A stretch of 33,031 nucleotides of DNA from Candidatus Borkfalkia avistercoris (lineage in GTDB: Bacteria > Bacillota > Clostridia > Christensenellales > Borkfalkiaceae). Numbering within the stretch: the first letter of the stretch is position 1; the number at the start of each line of letters is the position of its first letter. The stretch covers positions 1 to 33,031 of the forward strand of contig DXCL01000006.1 in assembly GCA_019115995.1 (NCBI GenBank), read 5' to 3'. Both the position numbers and the translations under genes were made by a program. Below, in pieces: positions 14,158 through 22,573 of this stretch. The notes under the pieces were generated by a model. The model was not told the DNA's origin. It saw only the letters and a list, made by a program, of their open reading frames with translations, and ran no database searches.

Positions 14158-16798
14158 ATATGCGCTCGGATTTTTTATCGCGCTGTTTTTCGCGGCAGTG
14201 ATGGCGCTGTACGGGATTTCAAACCTTTCCGCTGCGGAATATGAGGAGTTCGGCGGCGCTTCCGAGAAGCTCGTCCGCCTGAAAGTGGGGGAAACGGCGT
14301 CTCTCGGCCTTGCCGATGAAGAGTATCACATCATCCGCATGCGCGGCGACGCGGACGGCGTTTTTCTCGATGAAAACGGCGATCTGCACGCAAACAAAGC
14401 GGGCAGGTATGAATTTTCCCTTACGAACAATCCCCGCTATGCGGGCGAAGGCGATCTGAATTCGGTCGTGATCGGCAGGTATATCGTCGTTGCGGAGGAT
14501 TCCGACTATTCCGATTATACGCCCGTATACAGTATGGAAGAGATCGGCAAAACGGGCAAATATATTCTGGCGCAATCGTTCGAAGCGGGCGCGGAGCATA
14601 TCGTCGACAGGGAAGACGACGCTTTCAACGGCATCATCGTCAATCCGCACGGGTACACGGTGACCCTTTCGGGGGAGCAGCCGCTCTTTTACGAGCTCGG
14701 GCCGTCTGCGATCGTGAGCGGGCTGAACATACGCTTCAAGGACGGCGCATTTCGCCCGGAAACGCTCGCACAAGAAGTGCACGGTTCGGTCGGCCCGATC
14801 GCCTGTCTGAACGGCGGCACGGTGGCGGATTGCGCGGTAGAGGGAACGCTCGTGGCGGAAAACGGCAACCTCAGCGGCGTTGTGGGTTGGAACGGCGACG
14901 GCGGCCTGGTGTGCGCGAGCTCCTTTACGGGAGAGATGTTTTGCTCTCCCGACGCAAATTTCGGCGGAGGGATCGCCGGCTCGGGCGGATATATTTATGA
15001 TTGCACCGTCCGCGGAGACGCATACGCGGGCGCGGAACGGAATGTAAAGGATCTGCGCACCCTGTATTGCAGGACATTCGGGCAGACAGCCGACTACGCC
15101 TGCGGCAACCGCGTGTTCAATTACGACGGCACCGTGGAGGTGGATTTTAACAGCCTCGTAGAAGTCGAGGTGACGCAGGAAGGGGAAAACGGAAGCGTGA
15201 AAGAAGTCGTGTTCGCGGGCAGCGTACTGCCGAGAGACGGCGGGCTTTTTTCGGACGATACCCTCGGCGTATGCGGCGTAGAAGACAGTTATTCGGGAGA
15301 GCGCCCCTGCGACGCGCCCTATTATGTGCCGTCGGCCGAAAAGGTGAGCGTGCATTATACGTTCCGCTATTTGCAGACAAAGGTCTATGAAGAGTCGGAC
15401 GGCAGGATCTATCGCATCGACGCCGCCGAAAGCGCGGTCAGGCTTCCGGAAGGGAGCGTTCTGCCGGGCGATCTCATGCTGGGTGAATATTCCGCGGAGA
15501 ACGTTACGCTCGTTCTGGCAAAAGATACGGTCATCGAAGAAGATCTCGGCGGTATATCCGTTGCGGAGCTGGATTTTAGCGGATCGGACATTTATGAGCA
15601 GGAAGGGAAAAACGTATTCAAACAAGACGGCGAAAGCTGCTTGCTCGTACGCTGCGGCGAAGAGGCGCAGGACGGCTGCGTGACCGTTCCCGACCGCGCG
15701 ACCCGCATCGGCGGCGACCCGTTCGGCGACATGGAAGTCGTTGCTTTGGATACGAACAAGGCGGAGAGCATTTATACGAGCAATACGGCGATGCGGGCGG
15801 CATGGCGGAAAAAGCTCAAAACGCTGCACTTCGGAACGGCGTTCGATTTGCAGGCATATTCGGCGGAAAAGCAGGGTTTTACCCAGCTTACGCGTTACGA
15901 AACAGGAAAGCGCTCCGACGGCTATTTTGCCACAGCGGGCGGGCATCTGGCGCTCGAAAGGGAGGGCGAAACACGCCTCGTCGCAGTGCCGCCCGTACAG
16001 CCGGAATTGTACGGCGACCGGATCCGTTTGGAGGGCTACGACGTCATCGCCGGGAACGCGCTCTGCAACAACCGGGCGCAGACGATCGTGCTGGCGGGGG
16101 TCGGCAGAGCGGAAGCGAATGCCTTTTACGATTGCAGCGCGAAGACGATCTGCGTGGAGGGGGATACGGTCTTTGAACCGACGGCGCTTCGGCGCTGCCC
16201 GATGCTGCAAGAGGTGATCGTAAGCGGTGCGGCGGTGTTTGAGAACGGTTCCGTCTCAGATTGCCCCTCCCTTCGTTCCCTGCGCGGAGAGGGGCAGTCC
16301 TCCGCCATTACGTTGAAGAGCCGGGCTATCTCGCAGTGCGGCAATTTGGAAACTGTTTTGCTCGACGGGGCGTTTGCTTCCGTCGCTTACGACGCCGTTG
16401 TGCAGGCAAAGCGATTTAAAGGATTCACCCTCGTCGACGGCTGCGACGCATTCGACGTGCGCGGCGGAGTGCTGCTTGTAGAGAACAAGGCTTATATACA
16501 GGAGGGCATGGGAGAGGCGCTGCTGCCATTCGGCGGCGGGCAGCTCGGCTCCCTCAGGATAGACGGCGACCCCGCGTCTTCCGCATGGCTGTTGTTTGCC
16601 GACCCGAACGTAAACGTTTCGGTGGAAGGCGGCCTGAAAAACGTGCGCGCGCTGTACGCAGGCTCAGAGGAAACATACTTTTCCTGCGGCGCGAGCATCG
16701 AGGGGGCGGAGATCTACTATTTCTCCCCGCAAAAACCGGAAACGGAGGGGAATTACTGGCATTACGGAGAAGACGGCTCGGCCGAAATATGGGAGTGA
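14141..16798 (+). CDS. Large secreted protein with BspA-like C-terminal repeats
   Basis: The 885-residue protein has a signal peptide or signal anchor (basic start, hydrophobic residues 8-30, likely cut near SAA-EYEEF). Residues about 40-125 look like an Ig-like/bacterial-surface domain (LKVGETASLGL ... GRYEFSL). Residues about 125-330 hold parallel-beta-like repeats (GGTVADCAVEGTLVAENG, GGIAGSGGYIYDCTVRG). The C-terminal third has irregular repeats of the type CPMLQEVIVSGAAVFENGSVSDCPSLRSL, resembling BspA/LRR_5 repeats. There is no LPXTG and no clear C-terminal anchor. GGGGAGG precedes the ATG. It is the last gene of the GntR-ABC operon, so it may act with that transporter at the surface. 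Function unknown. Confidence 0.75.
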   Translation: MRSGRKYALGFFIALFFAAVMALYGISNLSAAEYEEFGGASEKLVRLKVGETASLGLADEEYHIIRMRGDADGVFLDENGDLHANKAGRYEFSLTNNPRYAGEGDLNSVVIGRYIVVAEDSDYSDYTPVYSMEEIGKTGKYILAQSFEAGAEHIVDREDDAFNGIIVNPHGYTVTLSGEQPLFYELGPSAIVSGLNIRFKDGAFRPETLAQEVHGSVGPIACLNGGTVADCAVEGTLVAENGNLSGVVGWNGDGGLVCASSFTGEMFCSPDANFGGGIAGSGGYIYDCTVRGDAYAGAERNVKDLRTLYCRTFGQTADYACGNRVFNYDGTVEVDFNSLVEVEVTQEGENGSVKEVVFAGSVLPRDGGLFSDDTLGVCGVEDSYSGERPCDAPYYVPSAEKVSVHYTFRYLQTKVYEESDGRIYRIDAAESAVRLPEGSVLPGDLMLGEYSAENVTLVLAKDTVIEEDLGGISVAELDFSGSDIYEQEGKNVFKQDGESCLLVRCGEEAQDGCVTVPDRATRIGGDPFGDMEVVALDTNKAESIYTSNTAMRAAWRKKLKTLHFGTAFDLQAYSAEKQGFTQLTRYETGKRSDGYFATAGGHLALEREGETRLVAVPPVQPELYGDRIRLEGYDVIAGNALCNNRAQTIVLAGVGRAEANAFYDCSAKTICVEGDTVFEPTALRRCPMLQEVIVSGAAVFENGSVSDCPSLRSLRGEGQSSAITLKSRAISQCGNLETVLLDGAFASVAYDAVVQAKRFKGFTLVDGCDAFDVRGGVLLVENKAYIQEGMGEALLPFGGGQLGSLRIDGDPASSAWLLFADPNVNVSVEGGLKNVRALYAGSEETYFSCGASIEGAEIYYFSPQKPETEGNYWHYGEDGSAEIWE

Positions 16799-16801
16799 GT
16801 G

Positions 16802-16831
16802 ACGCGCGGCACCCCGAAGGGCGCCGCGCGT
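16802..16831 (+). terminator. Hairpin after the secreted-protein gene
   Basis: ACGCGCGGC (16802-16810) pairs with GCCGCGCGT (16823-16831), with an inner CCC/GGG pairing. No T-run follows, so it may stabilise the 3' end rather than terminate by itself. Confidence 0.5.
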
Positions 16832-16868
16832 TCCCGTATGCGGAAAATCCGGAAAAGAAAATGCAAAA

Positions 16869-16908
16869 GCGCCCGCGCGTTATTTCGCGCGGGCGCCCGT
16901 TTATTTTT
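16869..16908. terminator. Two-way terminator between converging genes
   Basis: GCGCCCGCGCG (16869-16879) pairs with CGCGCGGGCGC (16886-16896) over a TTATTT loop. TTTATTTTT follows on the plus strand and TTTTGCATTTT on the minus strand. It ends both the secreted-protein operon and the leftward beta-propeller gene. Confidence 0.85.
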
Positions 16909-16911
16909 GGG

Positions 16912-19512
16912 TCATTGCAGGGTAGGCTGTTTGCGCAAAAGCAGGTAACATACCGAAAGTATGACTGCCGCCGCCGCGACCATCACGATGACGAGCGTCA
17001 CCATAACGACGGGCGTCGCATTATAGAGTATGGAGGGGTCGATATAGCCCGCGTAGGTGCCGTTTTCGTTCGTGTATTCCGCATATACGTTGCCGTTTTC
17101 GTCCGTTAAGGAATCGTACACCTTTAACTGTTCCCGATCGGAAAGCGTAATGCCCTCGCCCGTGTTTTTGTGCAGGAGCGTCGCGCTCTCGCCGCGGTCG
17201 AGGCGGGCATAGCGGAATTGCGTGCCCGAAGCGACGCCCGCGTTGCCGCTCTTCAATACGAAGCCTGCGGGAACATAGCCGTATACGGTCTGTCCGTCGA
17301 GTTCTGCTTTCACGAAGCAATAATCCGCGTCGAGGGCGCCGTTGCCGATTTTCTGCAAAACCGTTACCGCCGTATTTTTGGGAAGCTCCTGTATACAGGC
17401 AAAGTCGGTAAAACTGCCGTTTTCGCCGAGGCGCATCTGCGGGAATCGGTACAGCCCGACCGCCTCCACGACGTAGCCGTCGGAATAATCGGGGGAGGAG
17501 AGATATCTGGCGCCGTCTACGGCGGTCACGCTGTCTTCGCCGCCGTCTTTCAAAACGAGCCATACGTTATAAGAGTAGAGCACATAGACTTCACCGCTCG
17601 GCGTTTTGGTAAAGACGCCCACGAGCGTGCCGTCGCCCGTTTCCGCAAGCACGACGCCCGTCATGGCTTCCGCCGTTTTTTGGTAGCCGTGATAGGGGAG
17701 AACTGCGGAATTCTGAGAGAGCTCCGTCACGTCCAGCGCGATGACTGCCGAACTCGGCGCAACGTTTACGAGCAGTCCGTTATAGTCGTCGGAGGAGAGC
17801 GGCGTATCGAACAGGGCGGCGTAAACGCCGTCTGCGTCGAGATCGTTCAGAGATTTTACGCCGAGCTTTTGCGTTACGGCGATAAATCCGTCGGACAGCA
17901 CGTACACGTCTTTGCTTTCAAAACCGAAGGCGAAAGAAACGGCGGAAGGCGTGTCGCTTCCGTAATATACGAGGCCGTTCAGGTCTTCCAGCGGCGTGAA
18001 TACCCGCTGCTGTGACCCGTCTTCGCGCAGAGAGAAGATGGAACCGCTCTGATCCAGTGCGTAGAGATTGCCCTCATAGTCGCACAAGATCTTTTTCGTG
18101 CCGGACGGTGCGGTATAAGTAGCCAAAGCCGTAAAATCACTGTCGTATTTCTGTACGGAGGTACCGCTCAATATATAAAGGTTGCCGTGTATATCCGCCG
18201 TTACGGAGGAGATCGCGGTATCGAGGTCGTGCTCCGTTGCCTGGCCGCTCGTCTCGTCTATCTCATACAGTATGCTCATGCCGCTTACCGCAACAAAGTA
18301 TTTTCCGTAAGAGTAAGCGATGCCGCCGATCGCCGCGCCGAAGTTCGTCTTGACCTCCGTATAAGAGTCGCCGTCATACGGATAAATGCGCAGAGAACGG
18401 TTGCTCGCCACGGCAAAAGTGTTTTCCTGCGCGCAGATGAGGGAGGGAGAAAAGTCTTCTGTTTTTATTTCTTTGTAGGTATAGCTGCCGTTCGCGCTCT
18501 TTTCGGCAAGGAGCACGCGCTCGTTGCCCGTATCGGCTACCGCGATGCGGCTGCCGCATACGGAAAGGTCGGAAGCATTCTGCCCGATGCGGTTGGCGAT
18601 GTCTGCATATTTGCCGATAGTGTAATCGAGGAAGGAATAACCTTCTGATGTAAAAGGATCGAGCAAGCGGATATTTTGGTTTTCTATGAACCAAAGCTCG
18701 TTGCCGACAAGTTTGACGGAAGGGACACCCGTGATCGGGTTCCCGTTATATTGCACGGTTTCCGATGTTTGGTTTTGATAGACCAAGAAATCTCGGTCGC
18801 TTCCCGTGGTGGAGTAAAATATTTTGTCGTCTGTTACCGAAAAAGCGGTTATGGAGGAGGAAACGCTGCGGTATTCCTGTGGTGCCCCGCTTTCCGTAAC
18901 AAGATAAACGCGGCTGTTTAAAGAAAAATAAAGTTCGCTGCCCGACATGGAAAAGTAGGGGGTTATGCTCGTCGTCGCGTCCTGTTCGATCGTTTCTCCT
19001 TCTGCAAGGGAGCTCAGCGACATGGCGGTTCGGTATACTACCGCTCCGCTCGTTGTGCGAGAGTAATACAGGGTTTCTCCCTGTATGATAAACGAAGCAC
19101 ATGTAAAGCTCAGCGGAGTGGAGGAAAATGTGTCGTCGTCGGCGCGCGAACCGCAGTCTATATAGTAAATATTCGTATTGCTGTCAACGAAAAGCAGGTA
19201 GCAAGAGCCGCCGCTTTCGTAAAAGTTCAGGGAACTTAAAGTGCTTGTGGACGTTGTATGGGTATACGTCGCGAAAACGCTTTCGTTCTTGTCGTATACA
19301 TATATGATACCGCCGTCCGCCACGGCAATGTATTGCTCGTTTACAGCAAAGTCAGAAGGATTTTCCAGAGAAAGATACTGTTCGTAGGACGAGGGCATGA
19401 AGAGGGCGGTGCCGCTTTCGTCGCCTTCCGCCGCGTATGCGGAAACGGCTCCCCAGCCGAGAGCGCAGATCGCCGCCGATATGATCAATAATGTGAAAAG
19501 CTTTTTTTTCAT
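16912..19512 (-). CDS. Secreted beta-propeller protein with C-terminal membrane anchor
   Basis: The 866-residue protein has a signal peptide (residues 1-27, cut near AYA-AEGDE). About 600 residues of repeated beta-strand units follow (for example IAVADGGIIYVYDKNE, IAVADTGNERVLLAEK, NLYALDQSGSIFSL), as expected for one or two WD/NHL-like beta-propellers. Two SH3-like segments follow (ending YGYVPAGFVLKS and YAGYIDPSILY), then one membrane helix at about 834-858 and a short basic tail. It should face outward, anchored at its C-terminus. There is no good Shine-Dalgarno, and a strong hairpin lies in the leader. It is not an enzyme I recognise. Its architecture resembles the smaller protein at 20336-21040. 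Confidence 0.8.
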   Translation of the reverse strand: MKKKLFTLLIISAAICALGWGAVSAYAAEGDESGTALFMPSSYEQYLSLENPSDFAVNEQYIAVADGGIIYVYDKNESVFATYTHTTSTSTLSSLNFYESGGSCYLLFVDSNTNIYYIDCGSRADDDTFSSTPLSFTCASFIIQGETLYYSRTTSGAVVYRTAMSLSSLAEGETIEQDATTSITPYFSMSGSELYFSLNSRVYLVTESGAPQEYRSVSSSITAFSVTDDKIFYSTTGSDRDFLVYQNQTSETVQYNGNPITGVPSVKLVGNELWFIENQNIRLLDPFTSEGYSFLDYTIGKYADIANRIGQNASDLSVCGSRIAVADTGNERVLLAEKSANGSYTYKEIKTEDFSPSLICAQENTFAVASNRSLRIYPYDGDSYTEVKTNFGAAIGGIAYSYGKYFVAVSGMSILYEIDETSGQATEHDLDTAISSVTADIHGNLYILSGTSVQKYDSDFTALATYTAPSGTKKILCDYEGNLYALDQSGSIFSLREDGSQQRVFTPLEDLNGLVYYGSDTPSAVSFAFGFESKDVYVLSDGFIAVTQKLGVKSLNDLDADGVYAALFDTPLSSDDYNGLLVNVAPSSAVIALDVTELSQNSAVLPYHGYQKTAEAMTGVVLAETGDGTLVGVFTKTPSGEVYVLYSYNVWLVLKDGGEDSVTAVDGARYLSSPDYSDGYVVEAVGLYRFPQMRLGENGSFTDFACIQELPKNTAVTVLQKIGNGALDADYCFVKAELDGQTVYGYVPAGFVLKSGNAGVASGTQFRYARLDRGESATLLHKNTGEGITLSDREQLKVYDSLTDENGNVYAEYTNENGTYAGYIDPSILYNATPVVMVTLVIVMVAAAAVILSVCYLLLRKQPTLQ

Positions 19513-19534
19513 TTTTCTTTATCGTTCCAAATGG

Positions 19535-19556
19535 CCGGCGCGCGGCAGCGCGCCGG
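19535..19556 (-). promoter_or_regulatory. Strong leader hairpin of the beta-propeller gene
   Basis: CCGGCGCGC and GCGCGCCGG form a 9-bp all-GC stem with a 4-base loop, centred about 33 bases before the start codon on the minus strand. No T-run follows, so it is not a terminator. It may stabilise the mRNA or affect translation. Confidence 0.5.
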
Positions 19557-19574
19557 ATTTCCTTATTATAAACG

Positions 19575-19603
19575 ATTATATCACATTATTTTCCGTTTGT
19601 CGA
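19575..19603 (-). promoter_or_regulatory. Promoter of the beta-propeller gene
   Basis: On the minus strand TCGACA (19598-19603), a 17-base spacer and TATAAT (19575-19580) preceded by TGA form a good extended -10 promoter. Confidence 0.75.
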
Positions 19604-19642
19604 CAATATTTTTATCTTTCCCGCGGGCAGACGCGCTCCGAA

Positions 19643-19696
19643 ATGTTTTATTATTTTATAAAACATGCAAACGCATGCCTCTTTTATTTGATAAAA
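19643..19696. promoter_or_regulatory. Cluster of inverted repeats upstream of the phage-type genes
   Basis: Three inverted repeats lie close together: ATGTTTTAT/ATAAAACAT (19643-19651 with 19658-19666), CATGC/GCATG (19664-19668 with 19673-19677) and TTTTAT/ATAAAA (19682-19687 with 19691-19696). The AT-rich 295-base region 19513-19807 holds no gene. The cluster resembles a multi-operator control region. Confidence 0.45.
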
Positions 19697-19699
19697 TAA

Positions 19700-19731
19700 A
19701 TAAAAATACAAACATATGTTCGTATTTTTAT
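19700..19731. promoter_or_regulatory. 32-nt palindrome containing a LexA-like box
   Basis: The two 16-base arms match at 15 of 16 positions around the centre CATATG. The core 19709-19722 reads CGAACATATGTTTG on the minus strand, 13 of 14 to the Bacillota LexA consensus. It differs at one base from the box at 9864-9877. It lies 77 bases before the phage-type regulator and 97 bases behind the beta-propeller promoter, so plus-strand control is more likely. No strong plus-strand promoter is obvious beside it (best -10 AATAAT at 19766-19771 with a poor -35). Confidence 0.6.
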
Positions 19732-19807
19732 GGCAGCTATGCTGTAAAACGCAATAAATATATGCAATAATAGATTTGCGGCAGGCAAAAAAGCGGGGTG
19801 AAGAGGA

Positions 19808-20329
19808 TTGAAGGATTATCAAAAAATTTTACTGTATCTCTATCCGAAAATGGGACGGCTGATCCGCAGCGCGGGAGAGATCGCCTCGGCGCGCGCGATC
19901 GCTTCGGGCGGGGAGATAAGCACGGAGCGGTGCATCGAGAGGATCCTTGCGCTCATCGGGTTCAAAAACGCGCTCCTGTATGTTTCGGAGGAAATGGAAA
20001 TAATTTTTTCCGCGCTCGGCAGGGAGGAGCGCTATCTGCTCGAATACAAATATTTCCGGAGAAAAAGCAGGCTGGAAGGAGAATTTGCGGACATAAAAAT
20101 GGCGTGCTCCGAGCGCACCTATTTCCGCAGGCAAGCGCGGCTCGCGGCAAAGCTGAACGCGCTGTTCATGCGGGAAGGGCTCACCGAACAGTGGTTTGCG
20201 CGCACCCTGGGCGAATACCCTTACATAAGGCAAGCGCTCGAAAAGCTGAGGGAAGCGGGCGAATATTCCTTTACGGACAAGCGCGCCCGCTGTTCGCTCG
20301 CGAGGGAAGGGGCAAAAAGGGGCGCATGA
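19808..20329 (+). CDS. Sigma-region-4-like phage-type transcriptional regulator
   Basis: The 173-residue protein contains LGREERYLLEYKYFRRKS (about residues 70-87) followed by SERTYFRRQARLAAKLNALF. This is the layout of sigma-70 region 4-like late regulators found in prophages (RinA/ArpU/YqaJ-neighbour types), in which an acidic helix precedes an HTH. The N-terminal 60 residues carry no recognised domain. The start is a TTG at 19808; GGGGTG about seven bases upstream is the best available Shine-Dalgarno. It directly precedes the terminase cassette except for one inserted minus-strand gene, so it is a candidate activator of late genes. Its stop lies six bases from the stop of the converging gene, with no terminator between. 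Confidence 0.6.
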   Translation: MKDYQKILLYLYPKMGRLIRSAGEIASARAIASGGEISTERCIERILALIGFKNALLYVSEEMEIIFSALGREERYLLEYKYFRRKSRLEGEFADIKMACSERTYFRRQARLAAKLNALFMREGLTEQWFARTLGEYPYIRQALEKLREAGEYSFTDKRARCSLAREGAKRGA

Positions 20330-20335
20330 ACGCGC

Positions 20336-21040
20336 TCAGAACACGTCTTCCGTTTCGTCGTAGGCGGCAGGTTCCGTCCTGCGCGCCTTGGAGGGGCGGA
20401 ACAGAAAGTAAAGCGCGCCGAGCGCAGCCACCGCGAGCACGCAGATGAGCACCACGTTGAGCGCGCCGAAGCTCTGTTCGGCGGCGGGTTCCTCTTCCGC
20501 GGGCGGCGTTTCCTCTTCGGGGTGTTCGGTGTTTTCGGGGTAGTTTACGGCGGAGCACGCCGCAGCCGGCACGTAGCCGAACCGCCCCTCCATATTTACA
20601 TAGTAACAGGTCGCCGAACCGTACATGAATTCCCCGTAATAGGCGGCTTCCGCCTCGTATTCCGTAAAAAAGGAATCGGGCAGATCCATGCCGCCGTTGT
20701 CCGCGCGGAAGGTTACGGTAACGGTGTAGCTCAGGTAGGGCGTTTCGGGTATGTAGTTTACGGGCGTTACTTCGGAAGCCTTGCAATAGCCTTCCAGAGC
20801 GGCGCCTGCGTCTCCGTAGCTTACCTTATAAAAGTTTCCCGCCTCTCCCGTGATCTTTACGAAGTAGGTGCGAGGCAGGATAAACAGCCCCGCGCTCTCG
20901 TCTGCATAGCGGTAAAAATAAACGCCTTCCTGCGTGACGCGCGCGTAGCTCTCCGCCTCGGCTTCGGCAAAGGCGGTCAGGGAGGGCAGGCACCCGGCAA
21001 AGAGCAGGGCGGTCAAAACGAATATCGATAATTTTTTCAT
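20336..21040 (-). CDS. Secreted SH3-like protein with C-terminal membrane anchor
   Basis: The 234-residue protein has a signal peptide (residues 1-26, likely cut at AFA-EAEAES; LFAGC is a poor lipobox alternative). Two SH3-like segments follow (FVKITGEAGNFYKVSYGDAGAALEGYCKASEV and YYVNMEGRFGYVPAAACS). A Pro/Glu-rich spacer (HPEEETPPAEEEPAAEQ) leads to one membrane helix at about 191-212 and an acidic cytoplasmic tail. GAGGAG precedes the ATG. It is transcribed against the phage-type genes that flank it, so it is either a moron-like insertion or part of the same system. The architecture, including the GYVPA turn, recalls the end of the 866-residue protein at 16912-19512. Function unknown. Confidence 0.75.
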   Translation of the reverse strand: MKKLSIFVLTALLFAGCLPSLTAFAEAEAESYARVTQEGVYFYRYADESAGLFILPRTYFVKITGEAGNFYKVSYGDAGAALEGYCKASEVTPVNYIPETPYLSYTVTVTFRADNGGMDLPDSFFTEYEAEAAYYGEFMYGSATCYYVNMEGRFGYVPAAACSAVNYPENTEHPEEETPPAEEEPAAEQSFGALNVVLICVLAVAALGALYFLFRPSKARRTEPAAYDETEDVF

Positions 21041-21130
21041 GGTTCGCTCCTCATTAACGGAGCTTTATTGTACCGCCGCGCGGCGCGCGCCTGAGGGGAA
21101 AAAGGAGGGGATATACACTTATTTTGTCAT

Positions 21131-22573
21131 ATGCATGAAAACGAAATCATTGCAAAGCTCTTGGAAATAGAGCGGGAGGAGGAACGCCGCGCGCGGAAGG
21201 GCCCCTTGGCGCTCTACAATACGGGCAGAAAAAAGCATAAAAAGCAGATCGCCTTTCACAAGTGCAAAAAGCGCAACCGCTGGGTATTCGGCGGGAATCG
21301 GAGCGGAAAAACGGAATGCGGGGCGGCGGAATGCGTTTATATGGCGCGCGGCGTGCACCCGTACCGCAGGAATAAAGACGGCGTTTTCGGCTGGGTCGTT
21401 TCCCTCTCTCAGCAGGTGCAGCGAGATGTCGCGCAGAAAAAGATCCTGCACTATCTCGACCCTTCCTGGATCGAAGACGTTACCATGCTCTCGGGCAGGA
21501 AAGACGCCCCCGCGTCCGGCATTATCGACCAGATCCGCGTGCGCAACGTGTTCGGCGGCGTTTCCGTCATCGGCTTCAAAAGCTGCGACCAGGGGCGGGA
21601 AAAGTTCCAGGGCAGTTCGCTCGACTTCGTATGGTTCGACGAGGAACCGCCCCGCGACGTATACGAGGAATGCCGCATGCGCGTGCTCGACAGGCGCGGA
21701 GATATTTTCGGCACGATGACGCCGCTCAAAGGCATCACGTTCCTCTTTGACGAGATCTATATGAACAGGGGCAACGACCCCGAGGTCTGGTACGAATTCA
21801 TGGAATGGGAAGACAACCCGTTTCTCGATAAAAAGGAGATCGCGCGCATGAGCGCGGCGCTCGGGGAAAAGCAGCTGGAAAGCAGGCGCTTCGGCAGGTT
21901 TTGCGTAAACGAGGGACTCGTGTACCCGGAATTTGACGAACGCGTGCACGTGATCCCGCCCTTTTCCGTTCCGTTCGGGTGGCAGGATACGATCTCCATA
22001 GATCCCGGGCTGAACAATCCGCTGTCCGCGCACTGGTATGCGGTGGACTACGACGGCAACGTGTACGTGGTCGCGGAACATTACGAGGCGCGGCGCGACG
22101 TCGATCACCACGCCGCGCGCATCAAAGAGATCTCCGAGGAGCTCGGCTGGCATACGGACGGGAAGGGAAGGCTGTGCGCGCTCATCGATCCCGCGGCGAA
22201 CCAAAGGACGCTCGCGAGCGCGAAGAGCGTGAGCGAGCTGTTTTACGAGAGAGACATTCTCGTGAACACAAACGTGAACAAAGATATTTTTGCGGGCGTG
22301 GCGCGGGTCAAAAGCTATCTCATCGGGGAGGGCGGAAAGCCGAAGCTGTACATATTTTCCGGCTGCGTGAACATGATACGCGAGATCAAGGGGTATTTTT
22401 GGGGAGAGGGCGACCTGCCCAAAAAGCGCGACGATCACGCGATGGACGAGCTCAGATACTACCTGATGACCAAACCCCGTCGCGACCCGCCCGCGCGGGA
22501 GGTCTCTCCCGTTTTGCGGGACAAGCAAAGGCTCATGCGCAGGCAGTCGCGCAGGGGAGGCTACGGTGAATGA
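21131..22573 (+). CDS. terL: Phage terminase large subunit
   Basis: The 480-residue DNA-packaging motor has an N-terminal ATPase with Walker A GGNRSGKT (54-61), Walker B VWFDEE (167-172) and coupling motif GTMTP (194-198). Its C-terminal RNase H-like nuclease shows D291 (SIDPG), D353 (LIDPA) and D435/D439 (DDHAMDE). All the key residues are present, so it appears functional. Length is close to P22 gp2 (499 residues). The ATG at 21131 has no Shine-Dalgarno close by; an AGGAGGGG at 21104-21110 is too far (about 20 bases) unless the leader folds. It overlaps the next gene by eight bases and heads the head-gene block. Confidence 0.92.
   Translation: MHENEIIAKLLEIEREEERRARKGPLALYNTGRKKHKKQIAFHKCKKRNRWVFGGNRSGKTECGAAECVYMARGVHPYRRNKDGVFGWVVSLSQQVQRDVAQKKILHYLDPSWIEDVTMLSGRKDAPASGIIDQIRVRNVFGGVSVIGFKSCDQGREKFQGSSLDFVWFDEEPPRDVYEECRMRVLDRRGDIFGTMTPLKGITFLFDEIYMNRGNDPEVWYEFMEWEDNPFLDKKEIARMSAALGEKQLESRRFGRFCVNEGLVYPEFDERVHVIPPFSVPFGWQDTISIDPGLNNPLSAHWYAVDYDGNVYVVAEHYEARRDVDHHAARIKEISEELGWHTDGKGRLCALIDPAANQRTLASAKSVSELFYERDILVNTNVNKDIFAGVARVKSYLIGEGGKPKLYIFSGCVNMIREIKGYFWGEGDLPKKRDDHAMDELRYYLMTKPRRDPPAREVSPVLRDKQRLMRRQSRRGGYGE

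Noticed and set aside
14219-16210. 663-codon open frame on the minus strand
   Set aside because: It lies entirely within the secreted-protein gene on the other strand, lacks a ribosome site, and its Arg/His-rich translation is typical of a codon-position shadow in GC-rich DNA.
19700-19731. Intrinsic terminator
   Set aside because: The stem is AT-rich with a continuous palindrome and no loop, which fits a protein-binding site better than an RNA terminator.
19798-20448. 216-codon plus-strand frame overlapping the sigma-like regulator
   Set aside because: It starts at a GTG in another frame, gives a low-complexity Arg/Gly product and runs into the opposite gene. The frame from 19808 has sensible composition and helical pattern.
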